Source of the DNA: Superficieibacter sp. 1612_C1
GTDB taxonomy: Bacteria; Pseudomonadota; Gammaproteobacteria; Enterobacterales; Enterobacteriaceae
Direction: 5' to 3'
Assembly: GCF_015234305.1 (NCBI RefSeq)
Contig: NZ_JADGMI010000006.1
Location: 124,001-188,000 of the forward strand
DNA length: 64,000 nt
Below are positions 43,766-53,249 of the stretch, one piece after another. The notes beneath the pieces were generated by a model. The model was not told the DNA's origin, ran no database searches, and saw only the letters and a list, made by a program, of their open reading frames with translations. The translations under genes and the position numbers were made by a program. Each line of letters opens with the position of its first letter. The stretch's first letter is position 1.

Positions 43766-44757
43766 GAGGCCACCTGTAGGAGCACTTTGCCGATGTTGGC
43801 GTTGGCTTCCAGGATACGATGCGCGTCTGCGGCTTGTGCTAACGGTAGCGTTTGATGCAGGATCGGCGCGATTTTACCGGCGGCGATCAGCGGCAACAGA
43901 TGTTTGCTGATGCACTGCGCCAGTCGCGTTTTCTCGGCGGCGCTTTTCGGGCGCAGCGTGGAAGAGGTCAGGCTCAGCCCTTTACGCATCACCAGTTGCA
44001 GATCGAGTTCAATCTTCGCCCCCTGCATAAAGGAAAGGCTGACGTGTCGCCCACCCGGCGCTAACACGCTCAGGTTGCGCGCCACGTAATCGCCCCCGAC
44101 GTTATCCAGCACCACATCCACGCCGCGTCCCTGGGTTTCATCAACAATAACCGCAACGAAGTCTTCGCTATGGCGGTTGATGGCGCGCCAGACGCCAAGC
44201 TGGCGCAGTACCGCCACCTTCTCCGTGCCGCCCGCCGTCGCCACTACCCGCGCCCCGCACGCCTGCGCGCATTGAATGGCAAAGGTCCCCACGCCGCTGG
44301 CTGCACCGTGGATCAGCACGGTTTCCCCCGGCTGCAAACGACCCAGCTCAAACAGGTTATGCCACACGGTAAAAGCCGCTTCCGGCACGCCCGCCGCCTG
44401 CGCGAGCGGCAGGTTTTGCGGCACGGTTAAACAGAGATCGGCGCGTGCCACGCAGTAGTCGGCATAGCCGCCGCCGTTGAGCAGCGCCATCACCGGGGTG
44501 CCGACGGCGGGATAGTCAACACCCGCGCCCAGTGCCGCCACGGTGCCGGACACTTCCAGCCCCAGCACATCGGTTATCCCCGGCGGCAACGGCATACCGT
44601 TGCGCTGGAGGAGATCGGGACGGTTCACGCCCGCGCTTGCGACGCGGATCAGCACCTCACCTGCACCAGGCTGCGGCACCTTCCGCTGCACGAGTTCTAG
44701 CACCTCAGGGCCGCCCGGCTGGCGCGCAATTATTGCATTCATCATTTCAGGTATCAT
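43762..44757 (-). CDS. Zinc-independent quinone oxidoreductase-like MDR enzyme
   Basis: 331 residues, medium-chain dehydrogenase/reductase. GVNRPDLLQRNG (about 45), NADPH-binding VLIHGAASGVGTFAIQCA (about 145) and NVGGDYV. No structural zinc cysteines are seen, as in quinone oxidoreductase/PIG3-like enzymes. It reduces enones or quinones. Start is uncertain: ATG 44757 or ATG 44745/44742. It lies 6 bp after the ABC ATPase gene. Confidence 0.85.
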   Translation of the reverse strand: MIPEMMNAIIARQPGGPEVLELVQRKVPQPGAGEVLIRVASAGVNRPDLLQRNGMPLPPGITDVLGLEVSGTVAALGAGVDYPAVGTPVMALLNGGGYADYCVARADLCLTVPQNLPLAQAAGVPEAAFTVWHNLFELGRLQPGETVLIHGAASGVGTFAIQCAQACGARVVATAGGTEKVAVLRQLGVWRAINRHSEDFVAVIVDETQGRGVDVVLDNVGGDYVARNLSVLAPGGRHVSLSFMQGAKIELDLQLVMRKGLSLTSSTLRPKSAAEKTRLAQCISKHLLPLIAAGKIAPILHQTLPLAQAADAHRILEANANIGKVLLQVAS

Positions 44758-44763
44758 CAGCGC

Positions 44764-45912
44764 TTATTCCTGTTTCGCGACGCTAAACGCGCACACGCCT
44801 TCGTCATCAACATTGACGCCAACGAGGCTGCCGACGGGCCAGCGGGTCAGCGAATTCAGGCCGGACTGGCGGGCAAACAGCGCGGCGCTGCCAAGCGCGG
44901 GGGCATCAAGATGCACATCGACATGATCGCCCTGAAAGACATGAGCGATCACCGTAGCGCTGAACAGCGAGTGCGGGCTAAGCGGTGCCAGTTGAATGTT
45001 TTCCGGACGCACGTAGACGTCAAGGCGCTCGCCAATTGTGCCCTGTACGCGTTCTGCGGGCAGACGCAGCGCATTGCCGCCCACCTCCAGCATCGCTGCG
45101 CCGTCGCGCCCGGCGTAGCGCCCCGGCAGAATGTTCACATCGCCCACAAAGCCCGCGACAAACGGGTCCTGCGGATGACGATAAATCGCATCCGGCGTAC
45201 CGATCTGCCGGACATGCCCCGCCGACATCACCACTACGCGATCGCTCATACTCAGCGCTTCCCCCTGATCGTGCGTCACAAACACGGTGGTGACGCCAAG
45301 CTTGCGCTGGATCGCTTTCAACTCAACCTGCATCGACAGGCGCAGGTTTTTATCCAGCGCGGAGAACGGTTCATCCAGCAGCAGCACTTTGGGGCGGATC
45401 ACCAGCGCACGCGCCAGCGCCACGCGCTGTTGCTGACCACCCGACAGTTCGCGTGGCTTGCGATGGCCGTAACCAGCAAGCTTCACCAGCGCCAGCGCCT
45501 GCTCAACGCGTTCGGCGATCTCGGCTTTTGGCACGCCGCGCATCCGCAGGCCGTAGCCCACATTTTTCTCGACCGTCATATGCGGGAACAGGGCGTAGTT
45601 CTGAAATACAATGCCGATTTCACGCTGCCAGGGCGGGATATCCGTCACCAGATCGCCATCGATAAAGATCTCGCCGCCGTCCGCTTCAGCGAAACCCGCC
45701 ATCAGATTCAGCAGCGTGGTCTTGCCGCAGCCTGAGGGGCCGAGCAGCGTAATAAATTCCCCTTCCGCAATCGTCAGGGAAATTTTGTGTAAGGCGATAG
45801 CGTCGCCAAAGCGTTTCAGTACGCCATCAAGCCTTACGGCAATGTTCGCGTTGTTCACGACCGGATGCAGCGTTTCGGGCTGCGGGAATGTGGTGACTTC
45901 TGCACTTACCAT
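44764..45912 (-). CDS. ABC importer ATPase, PotA-like
   Basis: 382 residues. Walker A GPSGCGKTTLLN (about 60), signature LSGGQQQRVALARAL (about 155), Walker B LLLDEPFSALD (about 178), H-loop FVTHDQ, and a C-terminal TOBE domain (about 290-375). GGAG lies 5 nt before the ATG. It is the only ATPase near the two permeases and binding protein at 37.7-40.4 kb but belongs to the other operon, separated by four enzyme genes and the LysR gene. Confidence 0.9.
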   Translation of the reverse strand: MVSAEVTTFPQPETLHPVVNNANIAVRLDGVLKRFGDAIALHKISLTIAEGEFITLLGPSGCGKTTLLNLMAGFAEADGGEIFIDGDLVTDIPPWQREIGIVFQNYALFPHMTVEKNVGYGLRMRGVPKAEIAERVEQALALVKLAGYGHRKPRELSGGQQQRVALARALVIRPKVLLLDEPFSALDKNLRLSMQVELKAIQRKLGVTTVFVTHDQGEALSMSDRVVVMSAGHVRQIGTPDAIYRHPQDPFVAGFVGDVNILPGRYAGRDGAAMLEVGGNALRLPAERVQGTIGERLDVYVRPENIQLAPLSPHSLFSATVIAHVFQGDHVDVHLDAPALGSAALFARQSGLNSLTRWPVGSLVGVNVDDEGVCAFSVAKQE

Positions 45913-46092
45913 GGGATCTCCAGAAACGGGCTATCAAATGCTTGCCACCAGCATACGGCGTAAGTGCGCATCACGCGGTTAGTGCTTCCTGAAGCTGGCG
46001 TTTGGAAAAGGTAAAGCAGAGCGAAAAGAAGAAGCCGTACGGGCGGAGGGCGGCCCGGGGCGCGCCCTGTGGTGATTTCTGTTGCGATCATT

Positions 46093-47247
46093 TCACGCTT
46101 TTTGACACATCCACGCGGCGAGTCGGCGCAAAAGAGCATCGCAGGCGTCCAGCTGTTCGACAGTAATGAACTCATCGGGTTTGTGACCCTGAGCCATACT
46201 GCCCGGCCCACATATCACGCTGGGGATGCCAGCCTGATGGAATAATCCGCCTTCCGTCCCGAATGCAACGGTGCTGAAGACCTCAGAACCGGTAAGATGG
46301 GCAAGCAGCCGCGCGGCGGCGCTGTGTGCCGCAGTGTATAAAGCGGGATAACCGCTGATGGGAAAAAAGCGGATCGCGGTATCGCGATTGACAGCGTGCA
46401 TCTGCGGCAGTAGCTCGCGCTGCGCGTAGCATTCCAGCTCCCCGGCCACCGTCTGCGCGTCATCCTGCGGCAGCGTGCGCACTTCAAAGTCAAACACACA
46501 GTCGGCGGGCACGATATTCAGCGCCCGACCGCCCTGGATCACGCCGGTTTGCACGGTGGTAAAAGGCGGGTCAAAACGCGCATCCTGCCGTTCCGGCGCA
46601 GCCAGCCGTTGTCCCATCAGCGTAAGATGGTGGATAAGCTTCGCGGCATATTCAATGGCATTAACACCCTGCGGCGCATAGGCCGAATGACAGGCCGCGC
46701 CCTGCACTTCACAGCGAACGGCAAGCTTGCCCTTGTGACCAACCACCGGCTTTAATTCAGTGGGTTCACCAATCAGGCAGATATCGGGCTTTTCCGGGCG
46801 ACGGGACAGCGCGTCCAGCAAGTTACGCACGCCAAGGCATCCCACTTCCTCATCATACGAAATCGCCAGATGTAGCGGTTGCGCCAGCGGCTGCGCAAGA
46901 AAATGCGGCACCGCCGCCAGTACGCAGGCGATAAAGCCTTTCATGTCCGCGGTGCCGCGGCCGTACAGTTTGCCGTCTCGCTCGGTCAGAGCAAAGGGAG
47001 GAACGCTCCAGCTCTGCCCGTCAACCGGCACGACATCGCTGTGGCCGGACAGCATAACGCCGCCGCTCCCTGCCGGGCCGAACCGTGCATAAAGATTGGC
47101 TTTGCTGTGCTCGTCGTTGTGAATAAGCTCGCAGTTGACGCCGAGTTCGGTTAAGTAGTCCCGGACAAAATCAATCAGCGCCAGGTTAGATTCACGGCTG
47201 GTGGTATCAAATGCCACCAGTTGCTCCAGCAGTTCGCGACTGGTCAT
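46093..47247 (-). CDS. ArgE-like M20 deacylase
   Basis: 384 residues, annotated in related genomes as acetylornithine deacetylase. Motifs: LSGHSDVVPVDG (about 77), GRGTADMKGF (about 107), YDEEVGCLG (catalytic Glu pair, about 140), GEPTELKPV (about 165) and a C-terminal GPGSMAQGHKPDEF. Second gene-group partner of DUF1028 and Rid proteins. Because arginine biosynthesis argE is normally with argCBH, this is probably a catabolic paralogue acting on another N-acyl amine. AGGAGAG precedes the ATG; a 180-bp GC-rich gap separates it from the ATPase gene. Confidence 0.82.
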   Translation of the reverse strand: MTSRELLEQLVAFDTTSRESNLALIDFVRDYLTELGVNCELIHNDEHSKANLYARFGPAGSGGVMLSGHSDVVPVDGQSWSVPPFALTERDGKLYGRGTADMKGFIACVLAAVPHFLAQPLAQPLHLAISYDEEVGCLGVRNLLDALSRRPEKPDICLIGEPTELKPVVGHKGKLAVRCEVQGAACHSAYAPQGVNAIEYAAKLIHHLTLMGQRLAAPERQDARFDPPFTTVQTGVIQGGRALNIVPADCVFDFEVRTLPQDDAQTVAGELECYAQRELLPQMHAVNRDTAIRFFPISGYPALYTAAHSAAARLLAHLTGSEVFSTVAFGTEGGLFHQAGIPSVICGPGSMAQGHKPDEFITVEQLDACDALLRRLAAWMCQKA

Positions 47248-47265
47248 TATCAGCTCTCCTTGCGG

Positions 47266-47940
47266 TTATTCGTCGCCCGGCACGCCGTAACCCGGCGCGC
47301 TGCGAGGATCGAGAGCACGGGTTATATAGTCCTGCATCTGCGGTTTATAGGCTTGCCAGAGCAGGTTGAGTTCATCAATGGGATCGGCGTCACTCCAGTC
47401 GACGCGCAAATCAACAATCGGCCAGACCGGAGAATCCACAATCGACAGCGCCGCCGAATGCACCGGCCCGGCCTCCCCACCAACGTTCAGGCCCGCCTGC
47501 ATCGCGGCAATGAGCCTGTCAGCAAGATGCCCCGAATGTTGTTCGAAGGCGTTCACCATCGCGGTAATCACCTCCGGACTCGCCAGCATATTGCCCGCCG
47601 CCACGCAGTTTTCCCCGGACAGCGCGTGGTGAACGCCCAGCGTCTTTTCGCCGCTGTAGAACGCGCTTTGGCCATCGGGCGTCATGACGGTGACCTGCCG
47701 GTAGATGAAATAGTCATCCGTCTCCAGCCCACTTTTCAGCGCGGTTTCGGCATGCTCGCCCTGCTGTAAACGATCAAGAATGCGTGACCCCAGCGCCGGT
47801 AAGGTAATGTTTTGGGTTGATACCGCGCCGACCTTGCTGCGCAGCCAGGGACAGCGTGCGCCCACCGCGATGCTGGAAGAACTAATTGCGATACCCATCT
47901 GCCCGGTGTGCGCGCAGCGTCCAATAATCGAAAACGTCAT
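47266..47940 (-). CDS. DUF1028 family protein
   Basis: 224 residues. The N-terminus MTFSIIGRCAHTGQMGIAISSSSIAVGARCPWLRSKVGAV and the segment NMLASPEVITAMVNAFEQ are characteristic of DUF1028, which has an Ntn-hydrolase-like fold without a proven reaction. It lies 18 bp before the argE-like gene and 3 bp after the Rid gene, so it very likely acts on the same compound. Confidence 0.85.
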   Translation of the reverse strand: MTFSIIGRCAHTGQMGIAISSSSIAVGARCPWLRSKVGAVSTQNITLPALGSRILDRLQQGEHAETALKSGLETDDYFIYRQVTVMTPDGQSAFYSGEKTLGVHHALSGENCVAAGNMLASPEVITAMVNAFEQHSGHLADRLIAAMQAGLNVGGEAGPVHSAALSIVDSPVWPIVDLRVDWSDADPIDELNLLWQAYKPQMQDYITRALDPRSAPGYGVPGDE

Positions 47941-47943
47941 GAT

Positions 47944-48378
47944 TTATACTCCTGCTGGTGGCTGCCATTCGTCCGGGATCACGGCGATAACATCAATTTC
48001 CATCAGCCACTGCGGCTGTCCCAGCCCGGAAATGACCAGCCCGGTGGAGATCGGAAACACGCCCTTCAGCCACTTGCCAACGACCTGATAAACCGGCTCG
48101 CGGTAGCGGGGGTCGATGATATAGGTGGTCGTTTTAACGATGTGTGACAGATCGCTGCCCGCCTCTTCCAGCAGCTGTTTAACGTTCTTCATCGCCTGCT
48201 CTGCCTGCGCAGCCGGATCGCCAAGCCCCACCAGGTTGCCTTCGAAGTCGGTGCCAATCTGACCACGAACGTAAACGGTATTGCCTGCACGAACCGCCTG
48301 GCAAAGATCGTTATCCAGCGACTGATTCGGGTAGGTTTCTTTGGTATTAAATTTGCGAATGCGGGTATGTGTGCTCAT
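47944..48378 (-). CDS. Rid-family protein lacking the catalytic arginine
   Basis: 144 residues from ATG 48378 (MSTHTRIRKFN); an upstream extension to 48438 is open but unlike the family. The Rid fold is clear (NTVYVRGQIGTD, VKQLLEEAGSDLSHIVKTTTYI, QWLMEIDVIAVI). The position that holds Arg105 in true RidA (ARS) reads IST, so imine hydrolysis is not expected; this is the Rid4-7-like group often found in catabolic operons. It is the first gene of this operon. Confidence 0.85.
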   Translation of the reverse strand: MSTHTRIRKFNTKETYPNQSLDNDLCQAVRAGNTVYVRGQIGTDFEGNLVGLGDPAAQAEQAMKNVKQLLEEAGSDLSHIVKTTTYIIDPRYREPVYQVVGKWLKGVFPISTGLVISGLGQPQWLMEIDVIAVIPDEWQPPAGV

Positions 48379-48560
48379 GTCTGCCTGCCTGGATAATGGG
48401 TTCCCCGCAAGGTATACCTTCTCAGGCGCGACAAACAAAACAGCATAATCTGAGGCGTTAGTTTAGAAAATGCGAATACGGTTTTGACTGTGTCTTAGCC
48501 AGGACTTTTATAAATAGGCATTGATAGATCGGTGCACGCAGTTTACAAAAGAAATCATAG

Positions 48561-49514
48561 TTAAACCAAAGGTGAATCTATATAAAAAATTATAAACAAC
48601 TTTATCCAGTCAGCAAGAACCGTCTCAAGCTTCGCCGACGCTTGAACATGTTTCTCTTTTGCTATCCGGCCAATATTTTGTAGCTTCCATTTAACCGCAG
48701 GGAGATGCTGAATCTGTTCTTCAGGAGCCAGGCTCCAGTTTGGTTGACCATTTTTGAAAGACATTAAAAAATCATAATCCCGCTGGGTGAAGTGTTTTTT
48801 AAGAGCAGTAACCATGAGTTTGGGTATCGCATTAAGTTCTTCCAGAGAGACCGCATCAAATGTCATTCCCTTAAATTCATTCACATATAGTTCAGAAATA
48901 TCTTTCCAGCGCGGATTTAGTACTTCCGATAATGGGCGTGGATGTCCCAGTAGATAGGTGATGAATCCATTAAAAATGCGGCGATCAATCCCTTGCGTTT
49001 CGAGCAGATTTTTGACGTCATAAAAATCTCGGGGGTGTTGCCTGTCCATCGCAGCGCAAAGCTTGCCTCCATAGAGATCGGCAAGTGAGACAACCTGAAT
49101 AGTAGCAAAACCGAACTCATCTTCTACGGCTTCAATAACATCACGTTCTTCTGGAGGATAAAGCGTTCCTCTCGCAACAGGCGAAACTTCTATCTTTATC
49201 TGCGCCTGCTGAGAGGAAACAACAATGCGCATTTCATCAGTATTATTCGTTTGTAGCACCGCCGAAATGCCCGCCTGTTGTTGCAGTATAGTAGCGATAC
49301 GCATTAAGGCAGCCCGAACATGAGGTAACGCCACCTCTCTACTTTCCAGCGGAATGAAAGCCAAATCGATATCAACCGATAAACGGGGAAAATCACGAAC
49401 AAACAAGTTTATCGCCGTCCCACCTTTTAGTGCAAAGCATCGCTCAGATGCCACAATCGGTAATGCATTGAGCAGCAACGCAACTTGCCGATAATAAGGT
49501 GATTGCTTATCCAT
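48561..49514 (-). CDS. AbiEii-type nucleotidyltransferase toxin
   Basis: 317 residues from ATG 49514, which overlaps the antitoxin stop by 8 bp (ATGGATAA). The nucleotidyltransferase core is visible: FALKGGTAINLF (about 29) and RLSVDIDLAFIP (Asp-x-Asp, about 43), then GGKLCAAMDRQHPRDFYDVKNL (about 155). This is the AbiEii/Cap17-like toxin of type IV toxin-antitoxin systems; AbiE gives abortive infection against phage. The pair is AT-rich compared with its neighbours, a sign of acquisition. Confidence 0.88.
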   Translation of the reverse strand: MDKQSPYYRQVALLLNALPIVASERCFALKGGTAINLFVRDFPRLSVDIDLAFIPLESREVALPHVRAALMRIATILQQQAGISAVLQTNNTDEMRIVVSSQQAQIKIEVSPVARGTLYPPEERDVIEAVEDEFGFATIQVVSLADLYGGKLCAAMDRQHPRDFYDVKNLLETQGIDRRIFNGFITYLLGHPRPLSEVLNPRWKDISELYVNEFKGMTFDAVSLEELNAIPKLMVTALKKHFTQRDYDFLMSFKNGQPNWSLAPEEQIQHLPAVKWKLQNIGRIAKEKHVQASAKLETVLADWIKLFIIFYIDSPLV

Positions 49515-50280
49515 GCGAGGTCCCTTTACTAACAAAACTCTCAGGAACAGTGATCTGATATTTTTGGTCCAGCTTGCCACCGGATACGATTTGACGTTTC
49601 CCGGCTCCCAAATCAATATTAGTTTTATCTATTCGCTTAACCCATGCATGGCCATAGTGCTCGGCCAGAAACAGGTAAAGACGATTAGTTTGTACAGCTC
49701 TACTGGCTTGCAATAATACTTCGACTTTACGTGGACTCAGATTTACCAGTCCCTGAAACAGTTCTGCTGCATGCTCAAATGAAAGCGAACCAGGCACTGC
49801 ATTAGCAATTTCGTAAGCAGCTAATTCTGATACACTCGCTTTAAGCCGCTGTCCCTTAATTTCTATCTCTGTCAGATACTTTTCGTCATGCATATTGAGC
49901 TTCTGATTAGAAACTACATGCCACTCGACATTGGGAAATTCTTTGAACCACTTTGGTAATGACGTTTTATCTTTTACGCAGAGCCAAATTATCTGTCGCG
50001 TTAAGTGAAGGTAGTGAGACCGCCCCTGCCAGGTCAAGCTAGTAAGCCCTGCCAGATGTACAGAGATCCCCAACTGATTTTGCAGGCACAGGACAGCATC
50101 ATTCCACTGAGGTTCACGCCCACTCCGGACGTATACCCCAGCACGCAACTTTTGTAACCAATCGCTATGTCTGTACTTATTGGCTAAAGAAGGACTGATG
50201 CCGTGTTTTGTCAGCCAGGACTGTAACACCAGGGCACCCGGCGTAGTGTTCTGCAAAAGCCAGTTTAATTTTGATGACAT
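49507..50280 (-). CDS. AbiEi-type antitoxin / autorepressor
   Basis: 257 residues. N-terminal winged helix (about 10-60; LTKHGISPSLANKYRHSDWLQKLRAGVY) and C-terminal antitoxin domain (AYEIANAVPGSLSFEHAAELFQGL, about 160-185). AbiEi represses the operon and protects by modifying or antagonising AbiEii without direct complex. It precedes and overlaps the toxin gene by 8 bp. Together they are the last accessory module before mutS. Confidence 0.87.
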   Translation of the reverse strand: MSSKLNWLLQNTTPGALVLQSWLTKHGISPSLANKYRHSDWLQKLRAGVYVRSGREPQWNDAVLCLQNQLGISVHLAGLTSLTWQGRSHYLHLTRQIIWLCVKDKTSLPKWFKEFPNVEWHVVSNQKLNMHDEKYLTEIEIKGQRLKASVSELAAYEIANAVPGSLSFEHAAELFQGLVNLSPRKVEVLLQASRAVQTNRLYLFLAEHYGHAWVKRIDKTNIDLGAGKRQIVSGGKLDQKYQITVPESFVSKGTSHG

Positions 50281-50631
50281 AATAACACTATTGGTTTAAT
50301 AATATGATGAATAGTAAACTACCCGATTGATGATATGTCAATATGCAAGAAGTAAGCCCAACGACACTACAGGGTATGGCTGAGCATACCGAACTGCCAG
50401 CGATAAAGAAATCAATGAGATAACCGAATATGAGCTTGCCTTCATTGCCAGGCTTCAGCCTTTTTACCGCCTCAAACAATAAAGGCTTTGCCTCTTGTTT
50501 TCCTGCCAGAAAGACTCCGTTATTATGCTCCCAGCGTATTTATAAAAAACCAATGAGACAACGTGAAACCCAATAAGAACAACAACCATCACTAACTCAT
50601 TAAAATTTAAGAAAATGGACATCATAAGCCG
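50281..50631. other. Intergenic region between abiE and mutS
   Basis: 351 bp, AT-rich at its left. It must hold the abiE promoter (minus) and the mutS promoter (plus). A 26-codon plus-strand frame from ATG 50344 and other short frames are not convincing. No repeat marking an integration boundary was found by eye. Confidence 0.4.
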
Positions 50632-53193
50632 ATGAGTACACCAGAGAATTTCGACGCCCATACCCCCATGATGCAGCAGTATCTTAAGCTGAAAGCTCAG
50701 CATCCGGATATTCTGCTGTTTTACCGGATGGGTGACTTTTACGAACTGTTTTATGACGATGCGAAACGAGCCTCGCAGCTCATGGATATCTCGCTGACCA
50801 AACGTGGAGCTTCCGCCGGAGAGCCCATTCCGATGGCGGGAGTACCGCACCACGCGGTAGAAAACTATCTGGCGAAGCTGGTCAATCTTGGCGAGTCGGT
50901 GGCGATTTGTGAGCAGATCGGCGATCCGGCGACCAGTAAAGGGCCGGTGGAACGCAAGGTTGTGCGCATCGTCACCCCTGGCACGATCAGCGATGAAGCC
51001 CTGTTGCAGGAGCGTCAGGATAACCTGCTGGCCGCTATCTGGCAGGACAGCAAAGGCTTTGGCTATGCCACTATGGATATCAGTTCCGGTCGTTTTCGTC
51101 TCAGCGAGCCGATGGATCGGGAAACGATGGCGGCTGAGCTTCAGCGCACCAATCCTGCGGAGCTGCTGTATGCCGAAGATTTTGCCGAGCTGTCGCTGAT
51201 TGAAGGCCGCCGTGGTTTGCGACGTCGTCCGCTGTGGGAGTTTGAAATTGATACCGCTCGCCAGCAGCTTAATTTGCAGTTTGGCACCCGCGATCTGATT
51301 GGTTTCGGCGTCGAGAATGCGCCGCGTGGCCTTTGCGCCGCAGGTTGCCTGCTGCAATATGTAAAAGACACTCAGCGCACCGCCCTGCCCCATATTCGTT
51401 CTATCACCATGGAGCGTCAGCAGGACAGCATCATTATGGATGCCGCCACGCGCCGCAATCTGGAGATCACCCAGAATCTTGCCGGTGGCGTGGATAATAC
51501 CCTGGCGTCGGTGCTTGACCGTACCGTCACCCCGATGGGCAGCCGCATGCTGAAACGCTGGCTGCATATGCCGGTGCGCGATACCCGCACGTTAACCGAT
51601 CGCCAGCAGACCATCGGCGCGCTTCAGCCGTATACTGGCGAGCTGCAACCGGTGCTGCGTCAGGTCGGCGATCTGGAACGTATTCTGGCGCGTCTGGCGC
51701 TGCGCACCGCCCGTCCGCGTGATTTAGCGCGGATGCGCTACGCTTTTCAGCAGCTTCCTGAACTGCGCAGTCAGCTTGAGAGCGTTGACAGCGCCCCGGT
51801 GCAGGTTCTGCGGGAAAAAATGGGCGAGTTCAGCGAACTGCGCGACTTGCTGGAGCGGGCGATCATTGAAGCGCCGCCGGTACTGGTCCGCGATGGCGGG
51901 GTGATTGCGCCAGGTTACAACGCTGAGCTGGACGAGTGGCGTGCGCTGGCCGACGGGGCGACCGATTATCTGGATCGGCTGGAGATCCGCGAACGTGAAC
52001 GTACCGGCCTTGATACGTTGAAAGTCGGGTTTAACGCCGTCCACGGTTACTACATTCAGATTAGCCGCGGGCAGAGTCATCTGGCCCCCATCAACTACGT
52101 TCGTCGTCAGACGCTGAAAAACGCTGAGCGCTATATCATCCCTGAGCTGAAGGAGTACGAAGACAAGGTTCTCACCTCCAAAGGCAAAGCGCTGACGCTG
52201 GAAAAACAGCTTTATGATGAGCTGTTCGACCTGCTGCTTCCGCATCTGGCCGATTTACAGCAAAGTGCCACCGCACTGGCCGAACTGGACGTTCTGGTCA
52301 ATCTGGCCGAACGTGCCGAGACGTTGAACTACTGCTGTCCGACGTTCGGTGACAAACCGGGCGTCCGTATTGAAGAAGGGCGTCATCCGGTGGTTGAACA
52401 GGTGCTGAATACGCCCTTTATCGCTAACCCGCTGAACCTGTCTGCACAGCGCCGGATGCTCATCATCACCGGCCCGAATATGGGCGGTAAAAGTACCTAT
52501 ATGCGTCAAACTGCGCTGATTGCGCTGCTGGCGTATATCGGCAGCTATGTGCCGGCGCAAAAGGTAGAGATTGGTCCAATAGACCGTATCTTCACCCGCG
52601 TGGGGGCAGCGGACGACCTGGCGTCTGGCCGCTCGACCTTTATGGTCGAGATGACCGAAACGGCCAATATTCTGCATAACGCAACCGAAAACAGTCTGGT
52701 CCTGATGGATGAAATCGGCCGTGGCACCTCTACCTACGACGGTCTGTCGCTGGCGTGGGCCTGTGCAGAGAATCTGGCAAACCACATTAAATCGCTGACC
52801 CTGTTTGCTACCCACTATTTCGAGCTGACTCAGCTTCCGGAAAAAATGGAAGGCGTCGCCAACGTCCATCTTGATGCGCTGGAGCACGGCGACACCATCG
52901 CCTTTATGCACAGCGTGCAGGACGGCGCGGCAAGCAAAAGTTACGGTCTGGCGGTAGCCGCCCTCGCAGGCGTGCCAAAAGAGGTGATTAAGCGCGCGCG
53001 GCAAAAACTGCGCGAACTGGAGAGCCTCTCTCCAAATGCGGCGGCCACCCAGGTTGATGGCACGCAGATGTCGCTGCTGGCTCCCGCCGAGGAAACCAGC
53101 CCGGCGGTGGAAGCGCTGGAAAACCTTGATCCGGATACGCTGACGCCGCGTCAGGCGCTGGAATGGATTTATCGGTTGAAGAGCCTGGTGTAA
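50632..53193 (+). CDS. mutS: MutS, DNA mismatch repair ATPase
   Basis: 853 residues, identical in layout to the E. coli protein. Mismatch-binding Phe-x-Glu is in [16 protein letters not shown] (about 35-50). ATPase motifs: [14 protein letters not shown] (Walker A, about 615), [27 protein letters not shown] (Walker B, about 690) and ATHYFELT. It ends with ...[12 protein letters not shown], the tetramerisation tail. With MutL and MutH it directs methyl-directed repair. Confidence 0.98.
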   Translation: MSTPENFDAHTPMMQQYLKLKAQHPDILLFYRMGDFYELFYDDAKRASQLMDISLTKRGASAGEPIPMAGVPHHAVENYLAKLVNLGESVAICEQIGDPATSKGPVERKVVRIVTPGTISDEALLQERQDNLLAAIWQDSKGFGYATMDISSGRFRLSEPMDRETMAAELQRTNPAELLYAEDFAELSLIEGRRGLRRRPLWEFEIDTARQQLNLQFGTRDLIGFGVENAPRGLCAAGCLLQYVKDTQRTALPHIRSITMERQQDSIIMDAATRRNLEITQNLAGGVDNTLASVLDRTVTPMGSRMLKRWLHMPVRDTRTLTDRQQTIGALQPYTGELQPVLRQVGDLERILARLALRTARPRDLARMRYAFQQLPELRSQLESVDSAPVQVLREKMGEFSELRDLLERAIIEAPPVLVRDGGVIAPGYNAELDEWRALADGATDYLDRLEIRERERTGLDTLKVGFNAVHGYYIQISRGQSHLAPINYVRRQTLKNAERYIIPELKEYEDKVLTSKGKALTLEKQLYDELFDLLLPHLADLQQSATALAELDVLVNLAERAETLNYCCPTFGDKPGVRIEEGRHPVVEQVLNTPFIANPLNLSAQRRMLIITGPNMGGKSTYMRQTALIALLAYIGSYVPAQKVEIGPIDRIFTRVGAADDLASGRSTFMVEMTETANILHNATENSLVLMDEIGRGTSTYDGLSLAWACAENLANHIKSLTLFATHYFELTQLPEKMEGVANVHLDALEHGDTIAFMHSVQDGAASKSYGLAVAALAGVPKEVIKRARQKLRELESLSPNAAATQVDGTQMSLLAPAEETSPAVEALENLDPDTLTPRQALEWIYRLKSLV

Positions 53194-53249
53194 ACGACAG
53201 CCCGGTGGCTGAGGTCATCGGGCTGGCAATAGCTGATAAGTGAAATGTG

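Noticed and set aside
45913-46092. Promoter or terminator in the gap between the ATPase and ArgE-like genes
   Set aside because: A GC-rich palindrome-like stretch (GGGCGGCCCGGGGCGCGCCC) is present but has no T-run and no clear promoter elements, so no call was made.
46093-47247. Biosynthetic ArgE of the arginine pathway
   Set aside because: No argCBH neighbours; partners are DUF1028 and Rid proteins. Substrate left open.
50344-50424. 26-codon plus-strand ORF before mutS
   Set aside because: Too short, with no ribosome-binding site and no sign of conservation that I can judge.
50464-51567. 367-codon open frame on the minus strand at the mutS start
   Set aside because: Antisense to the strongly conserved mutS coding region, with no motif or plausible start.
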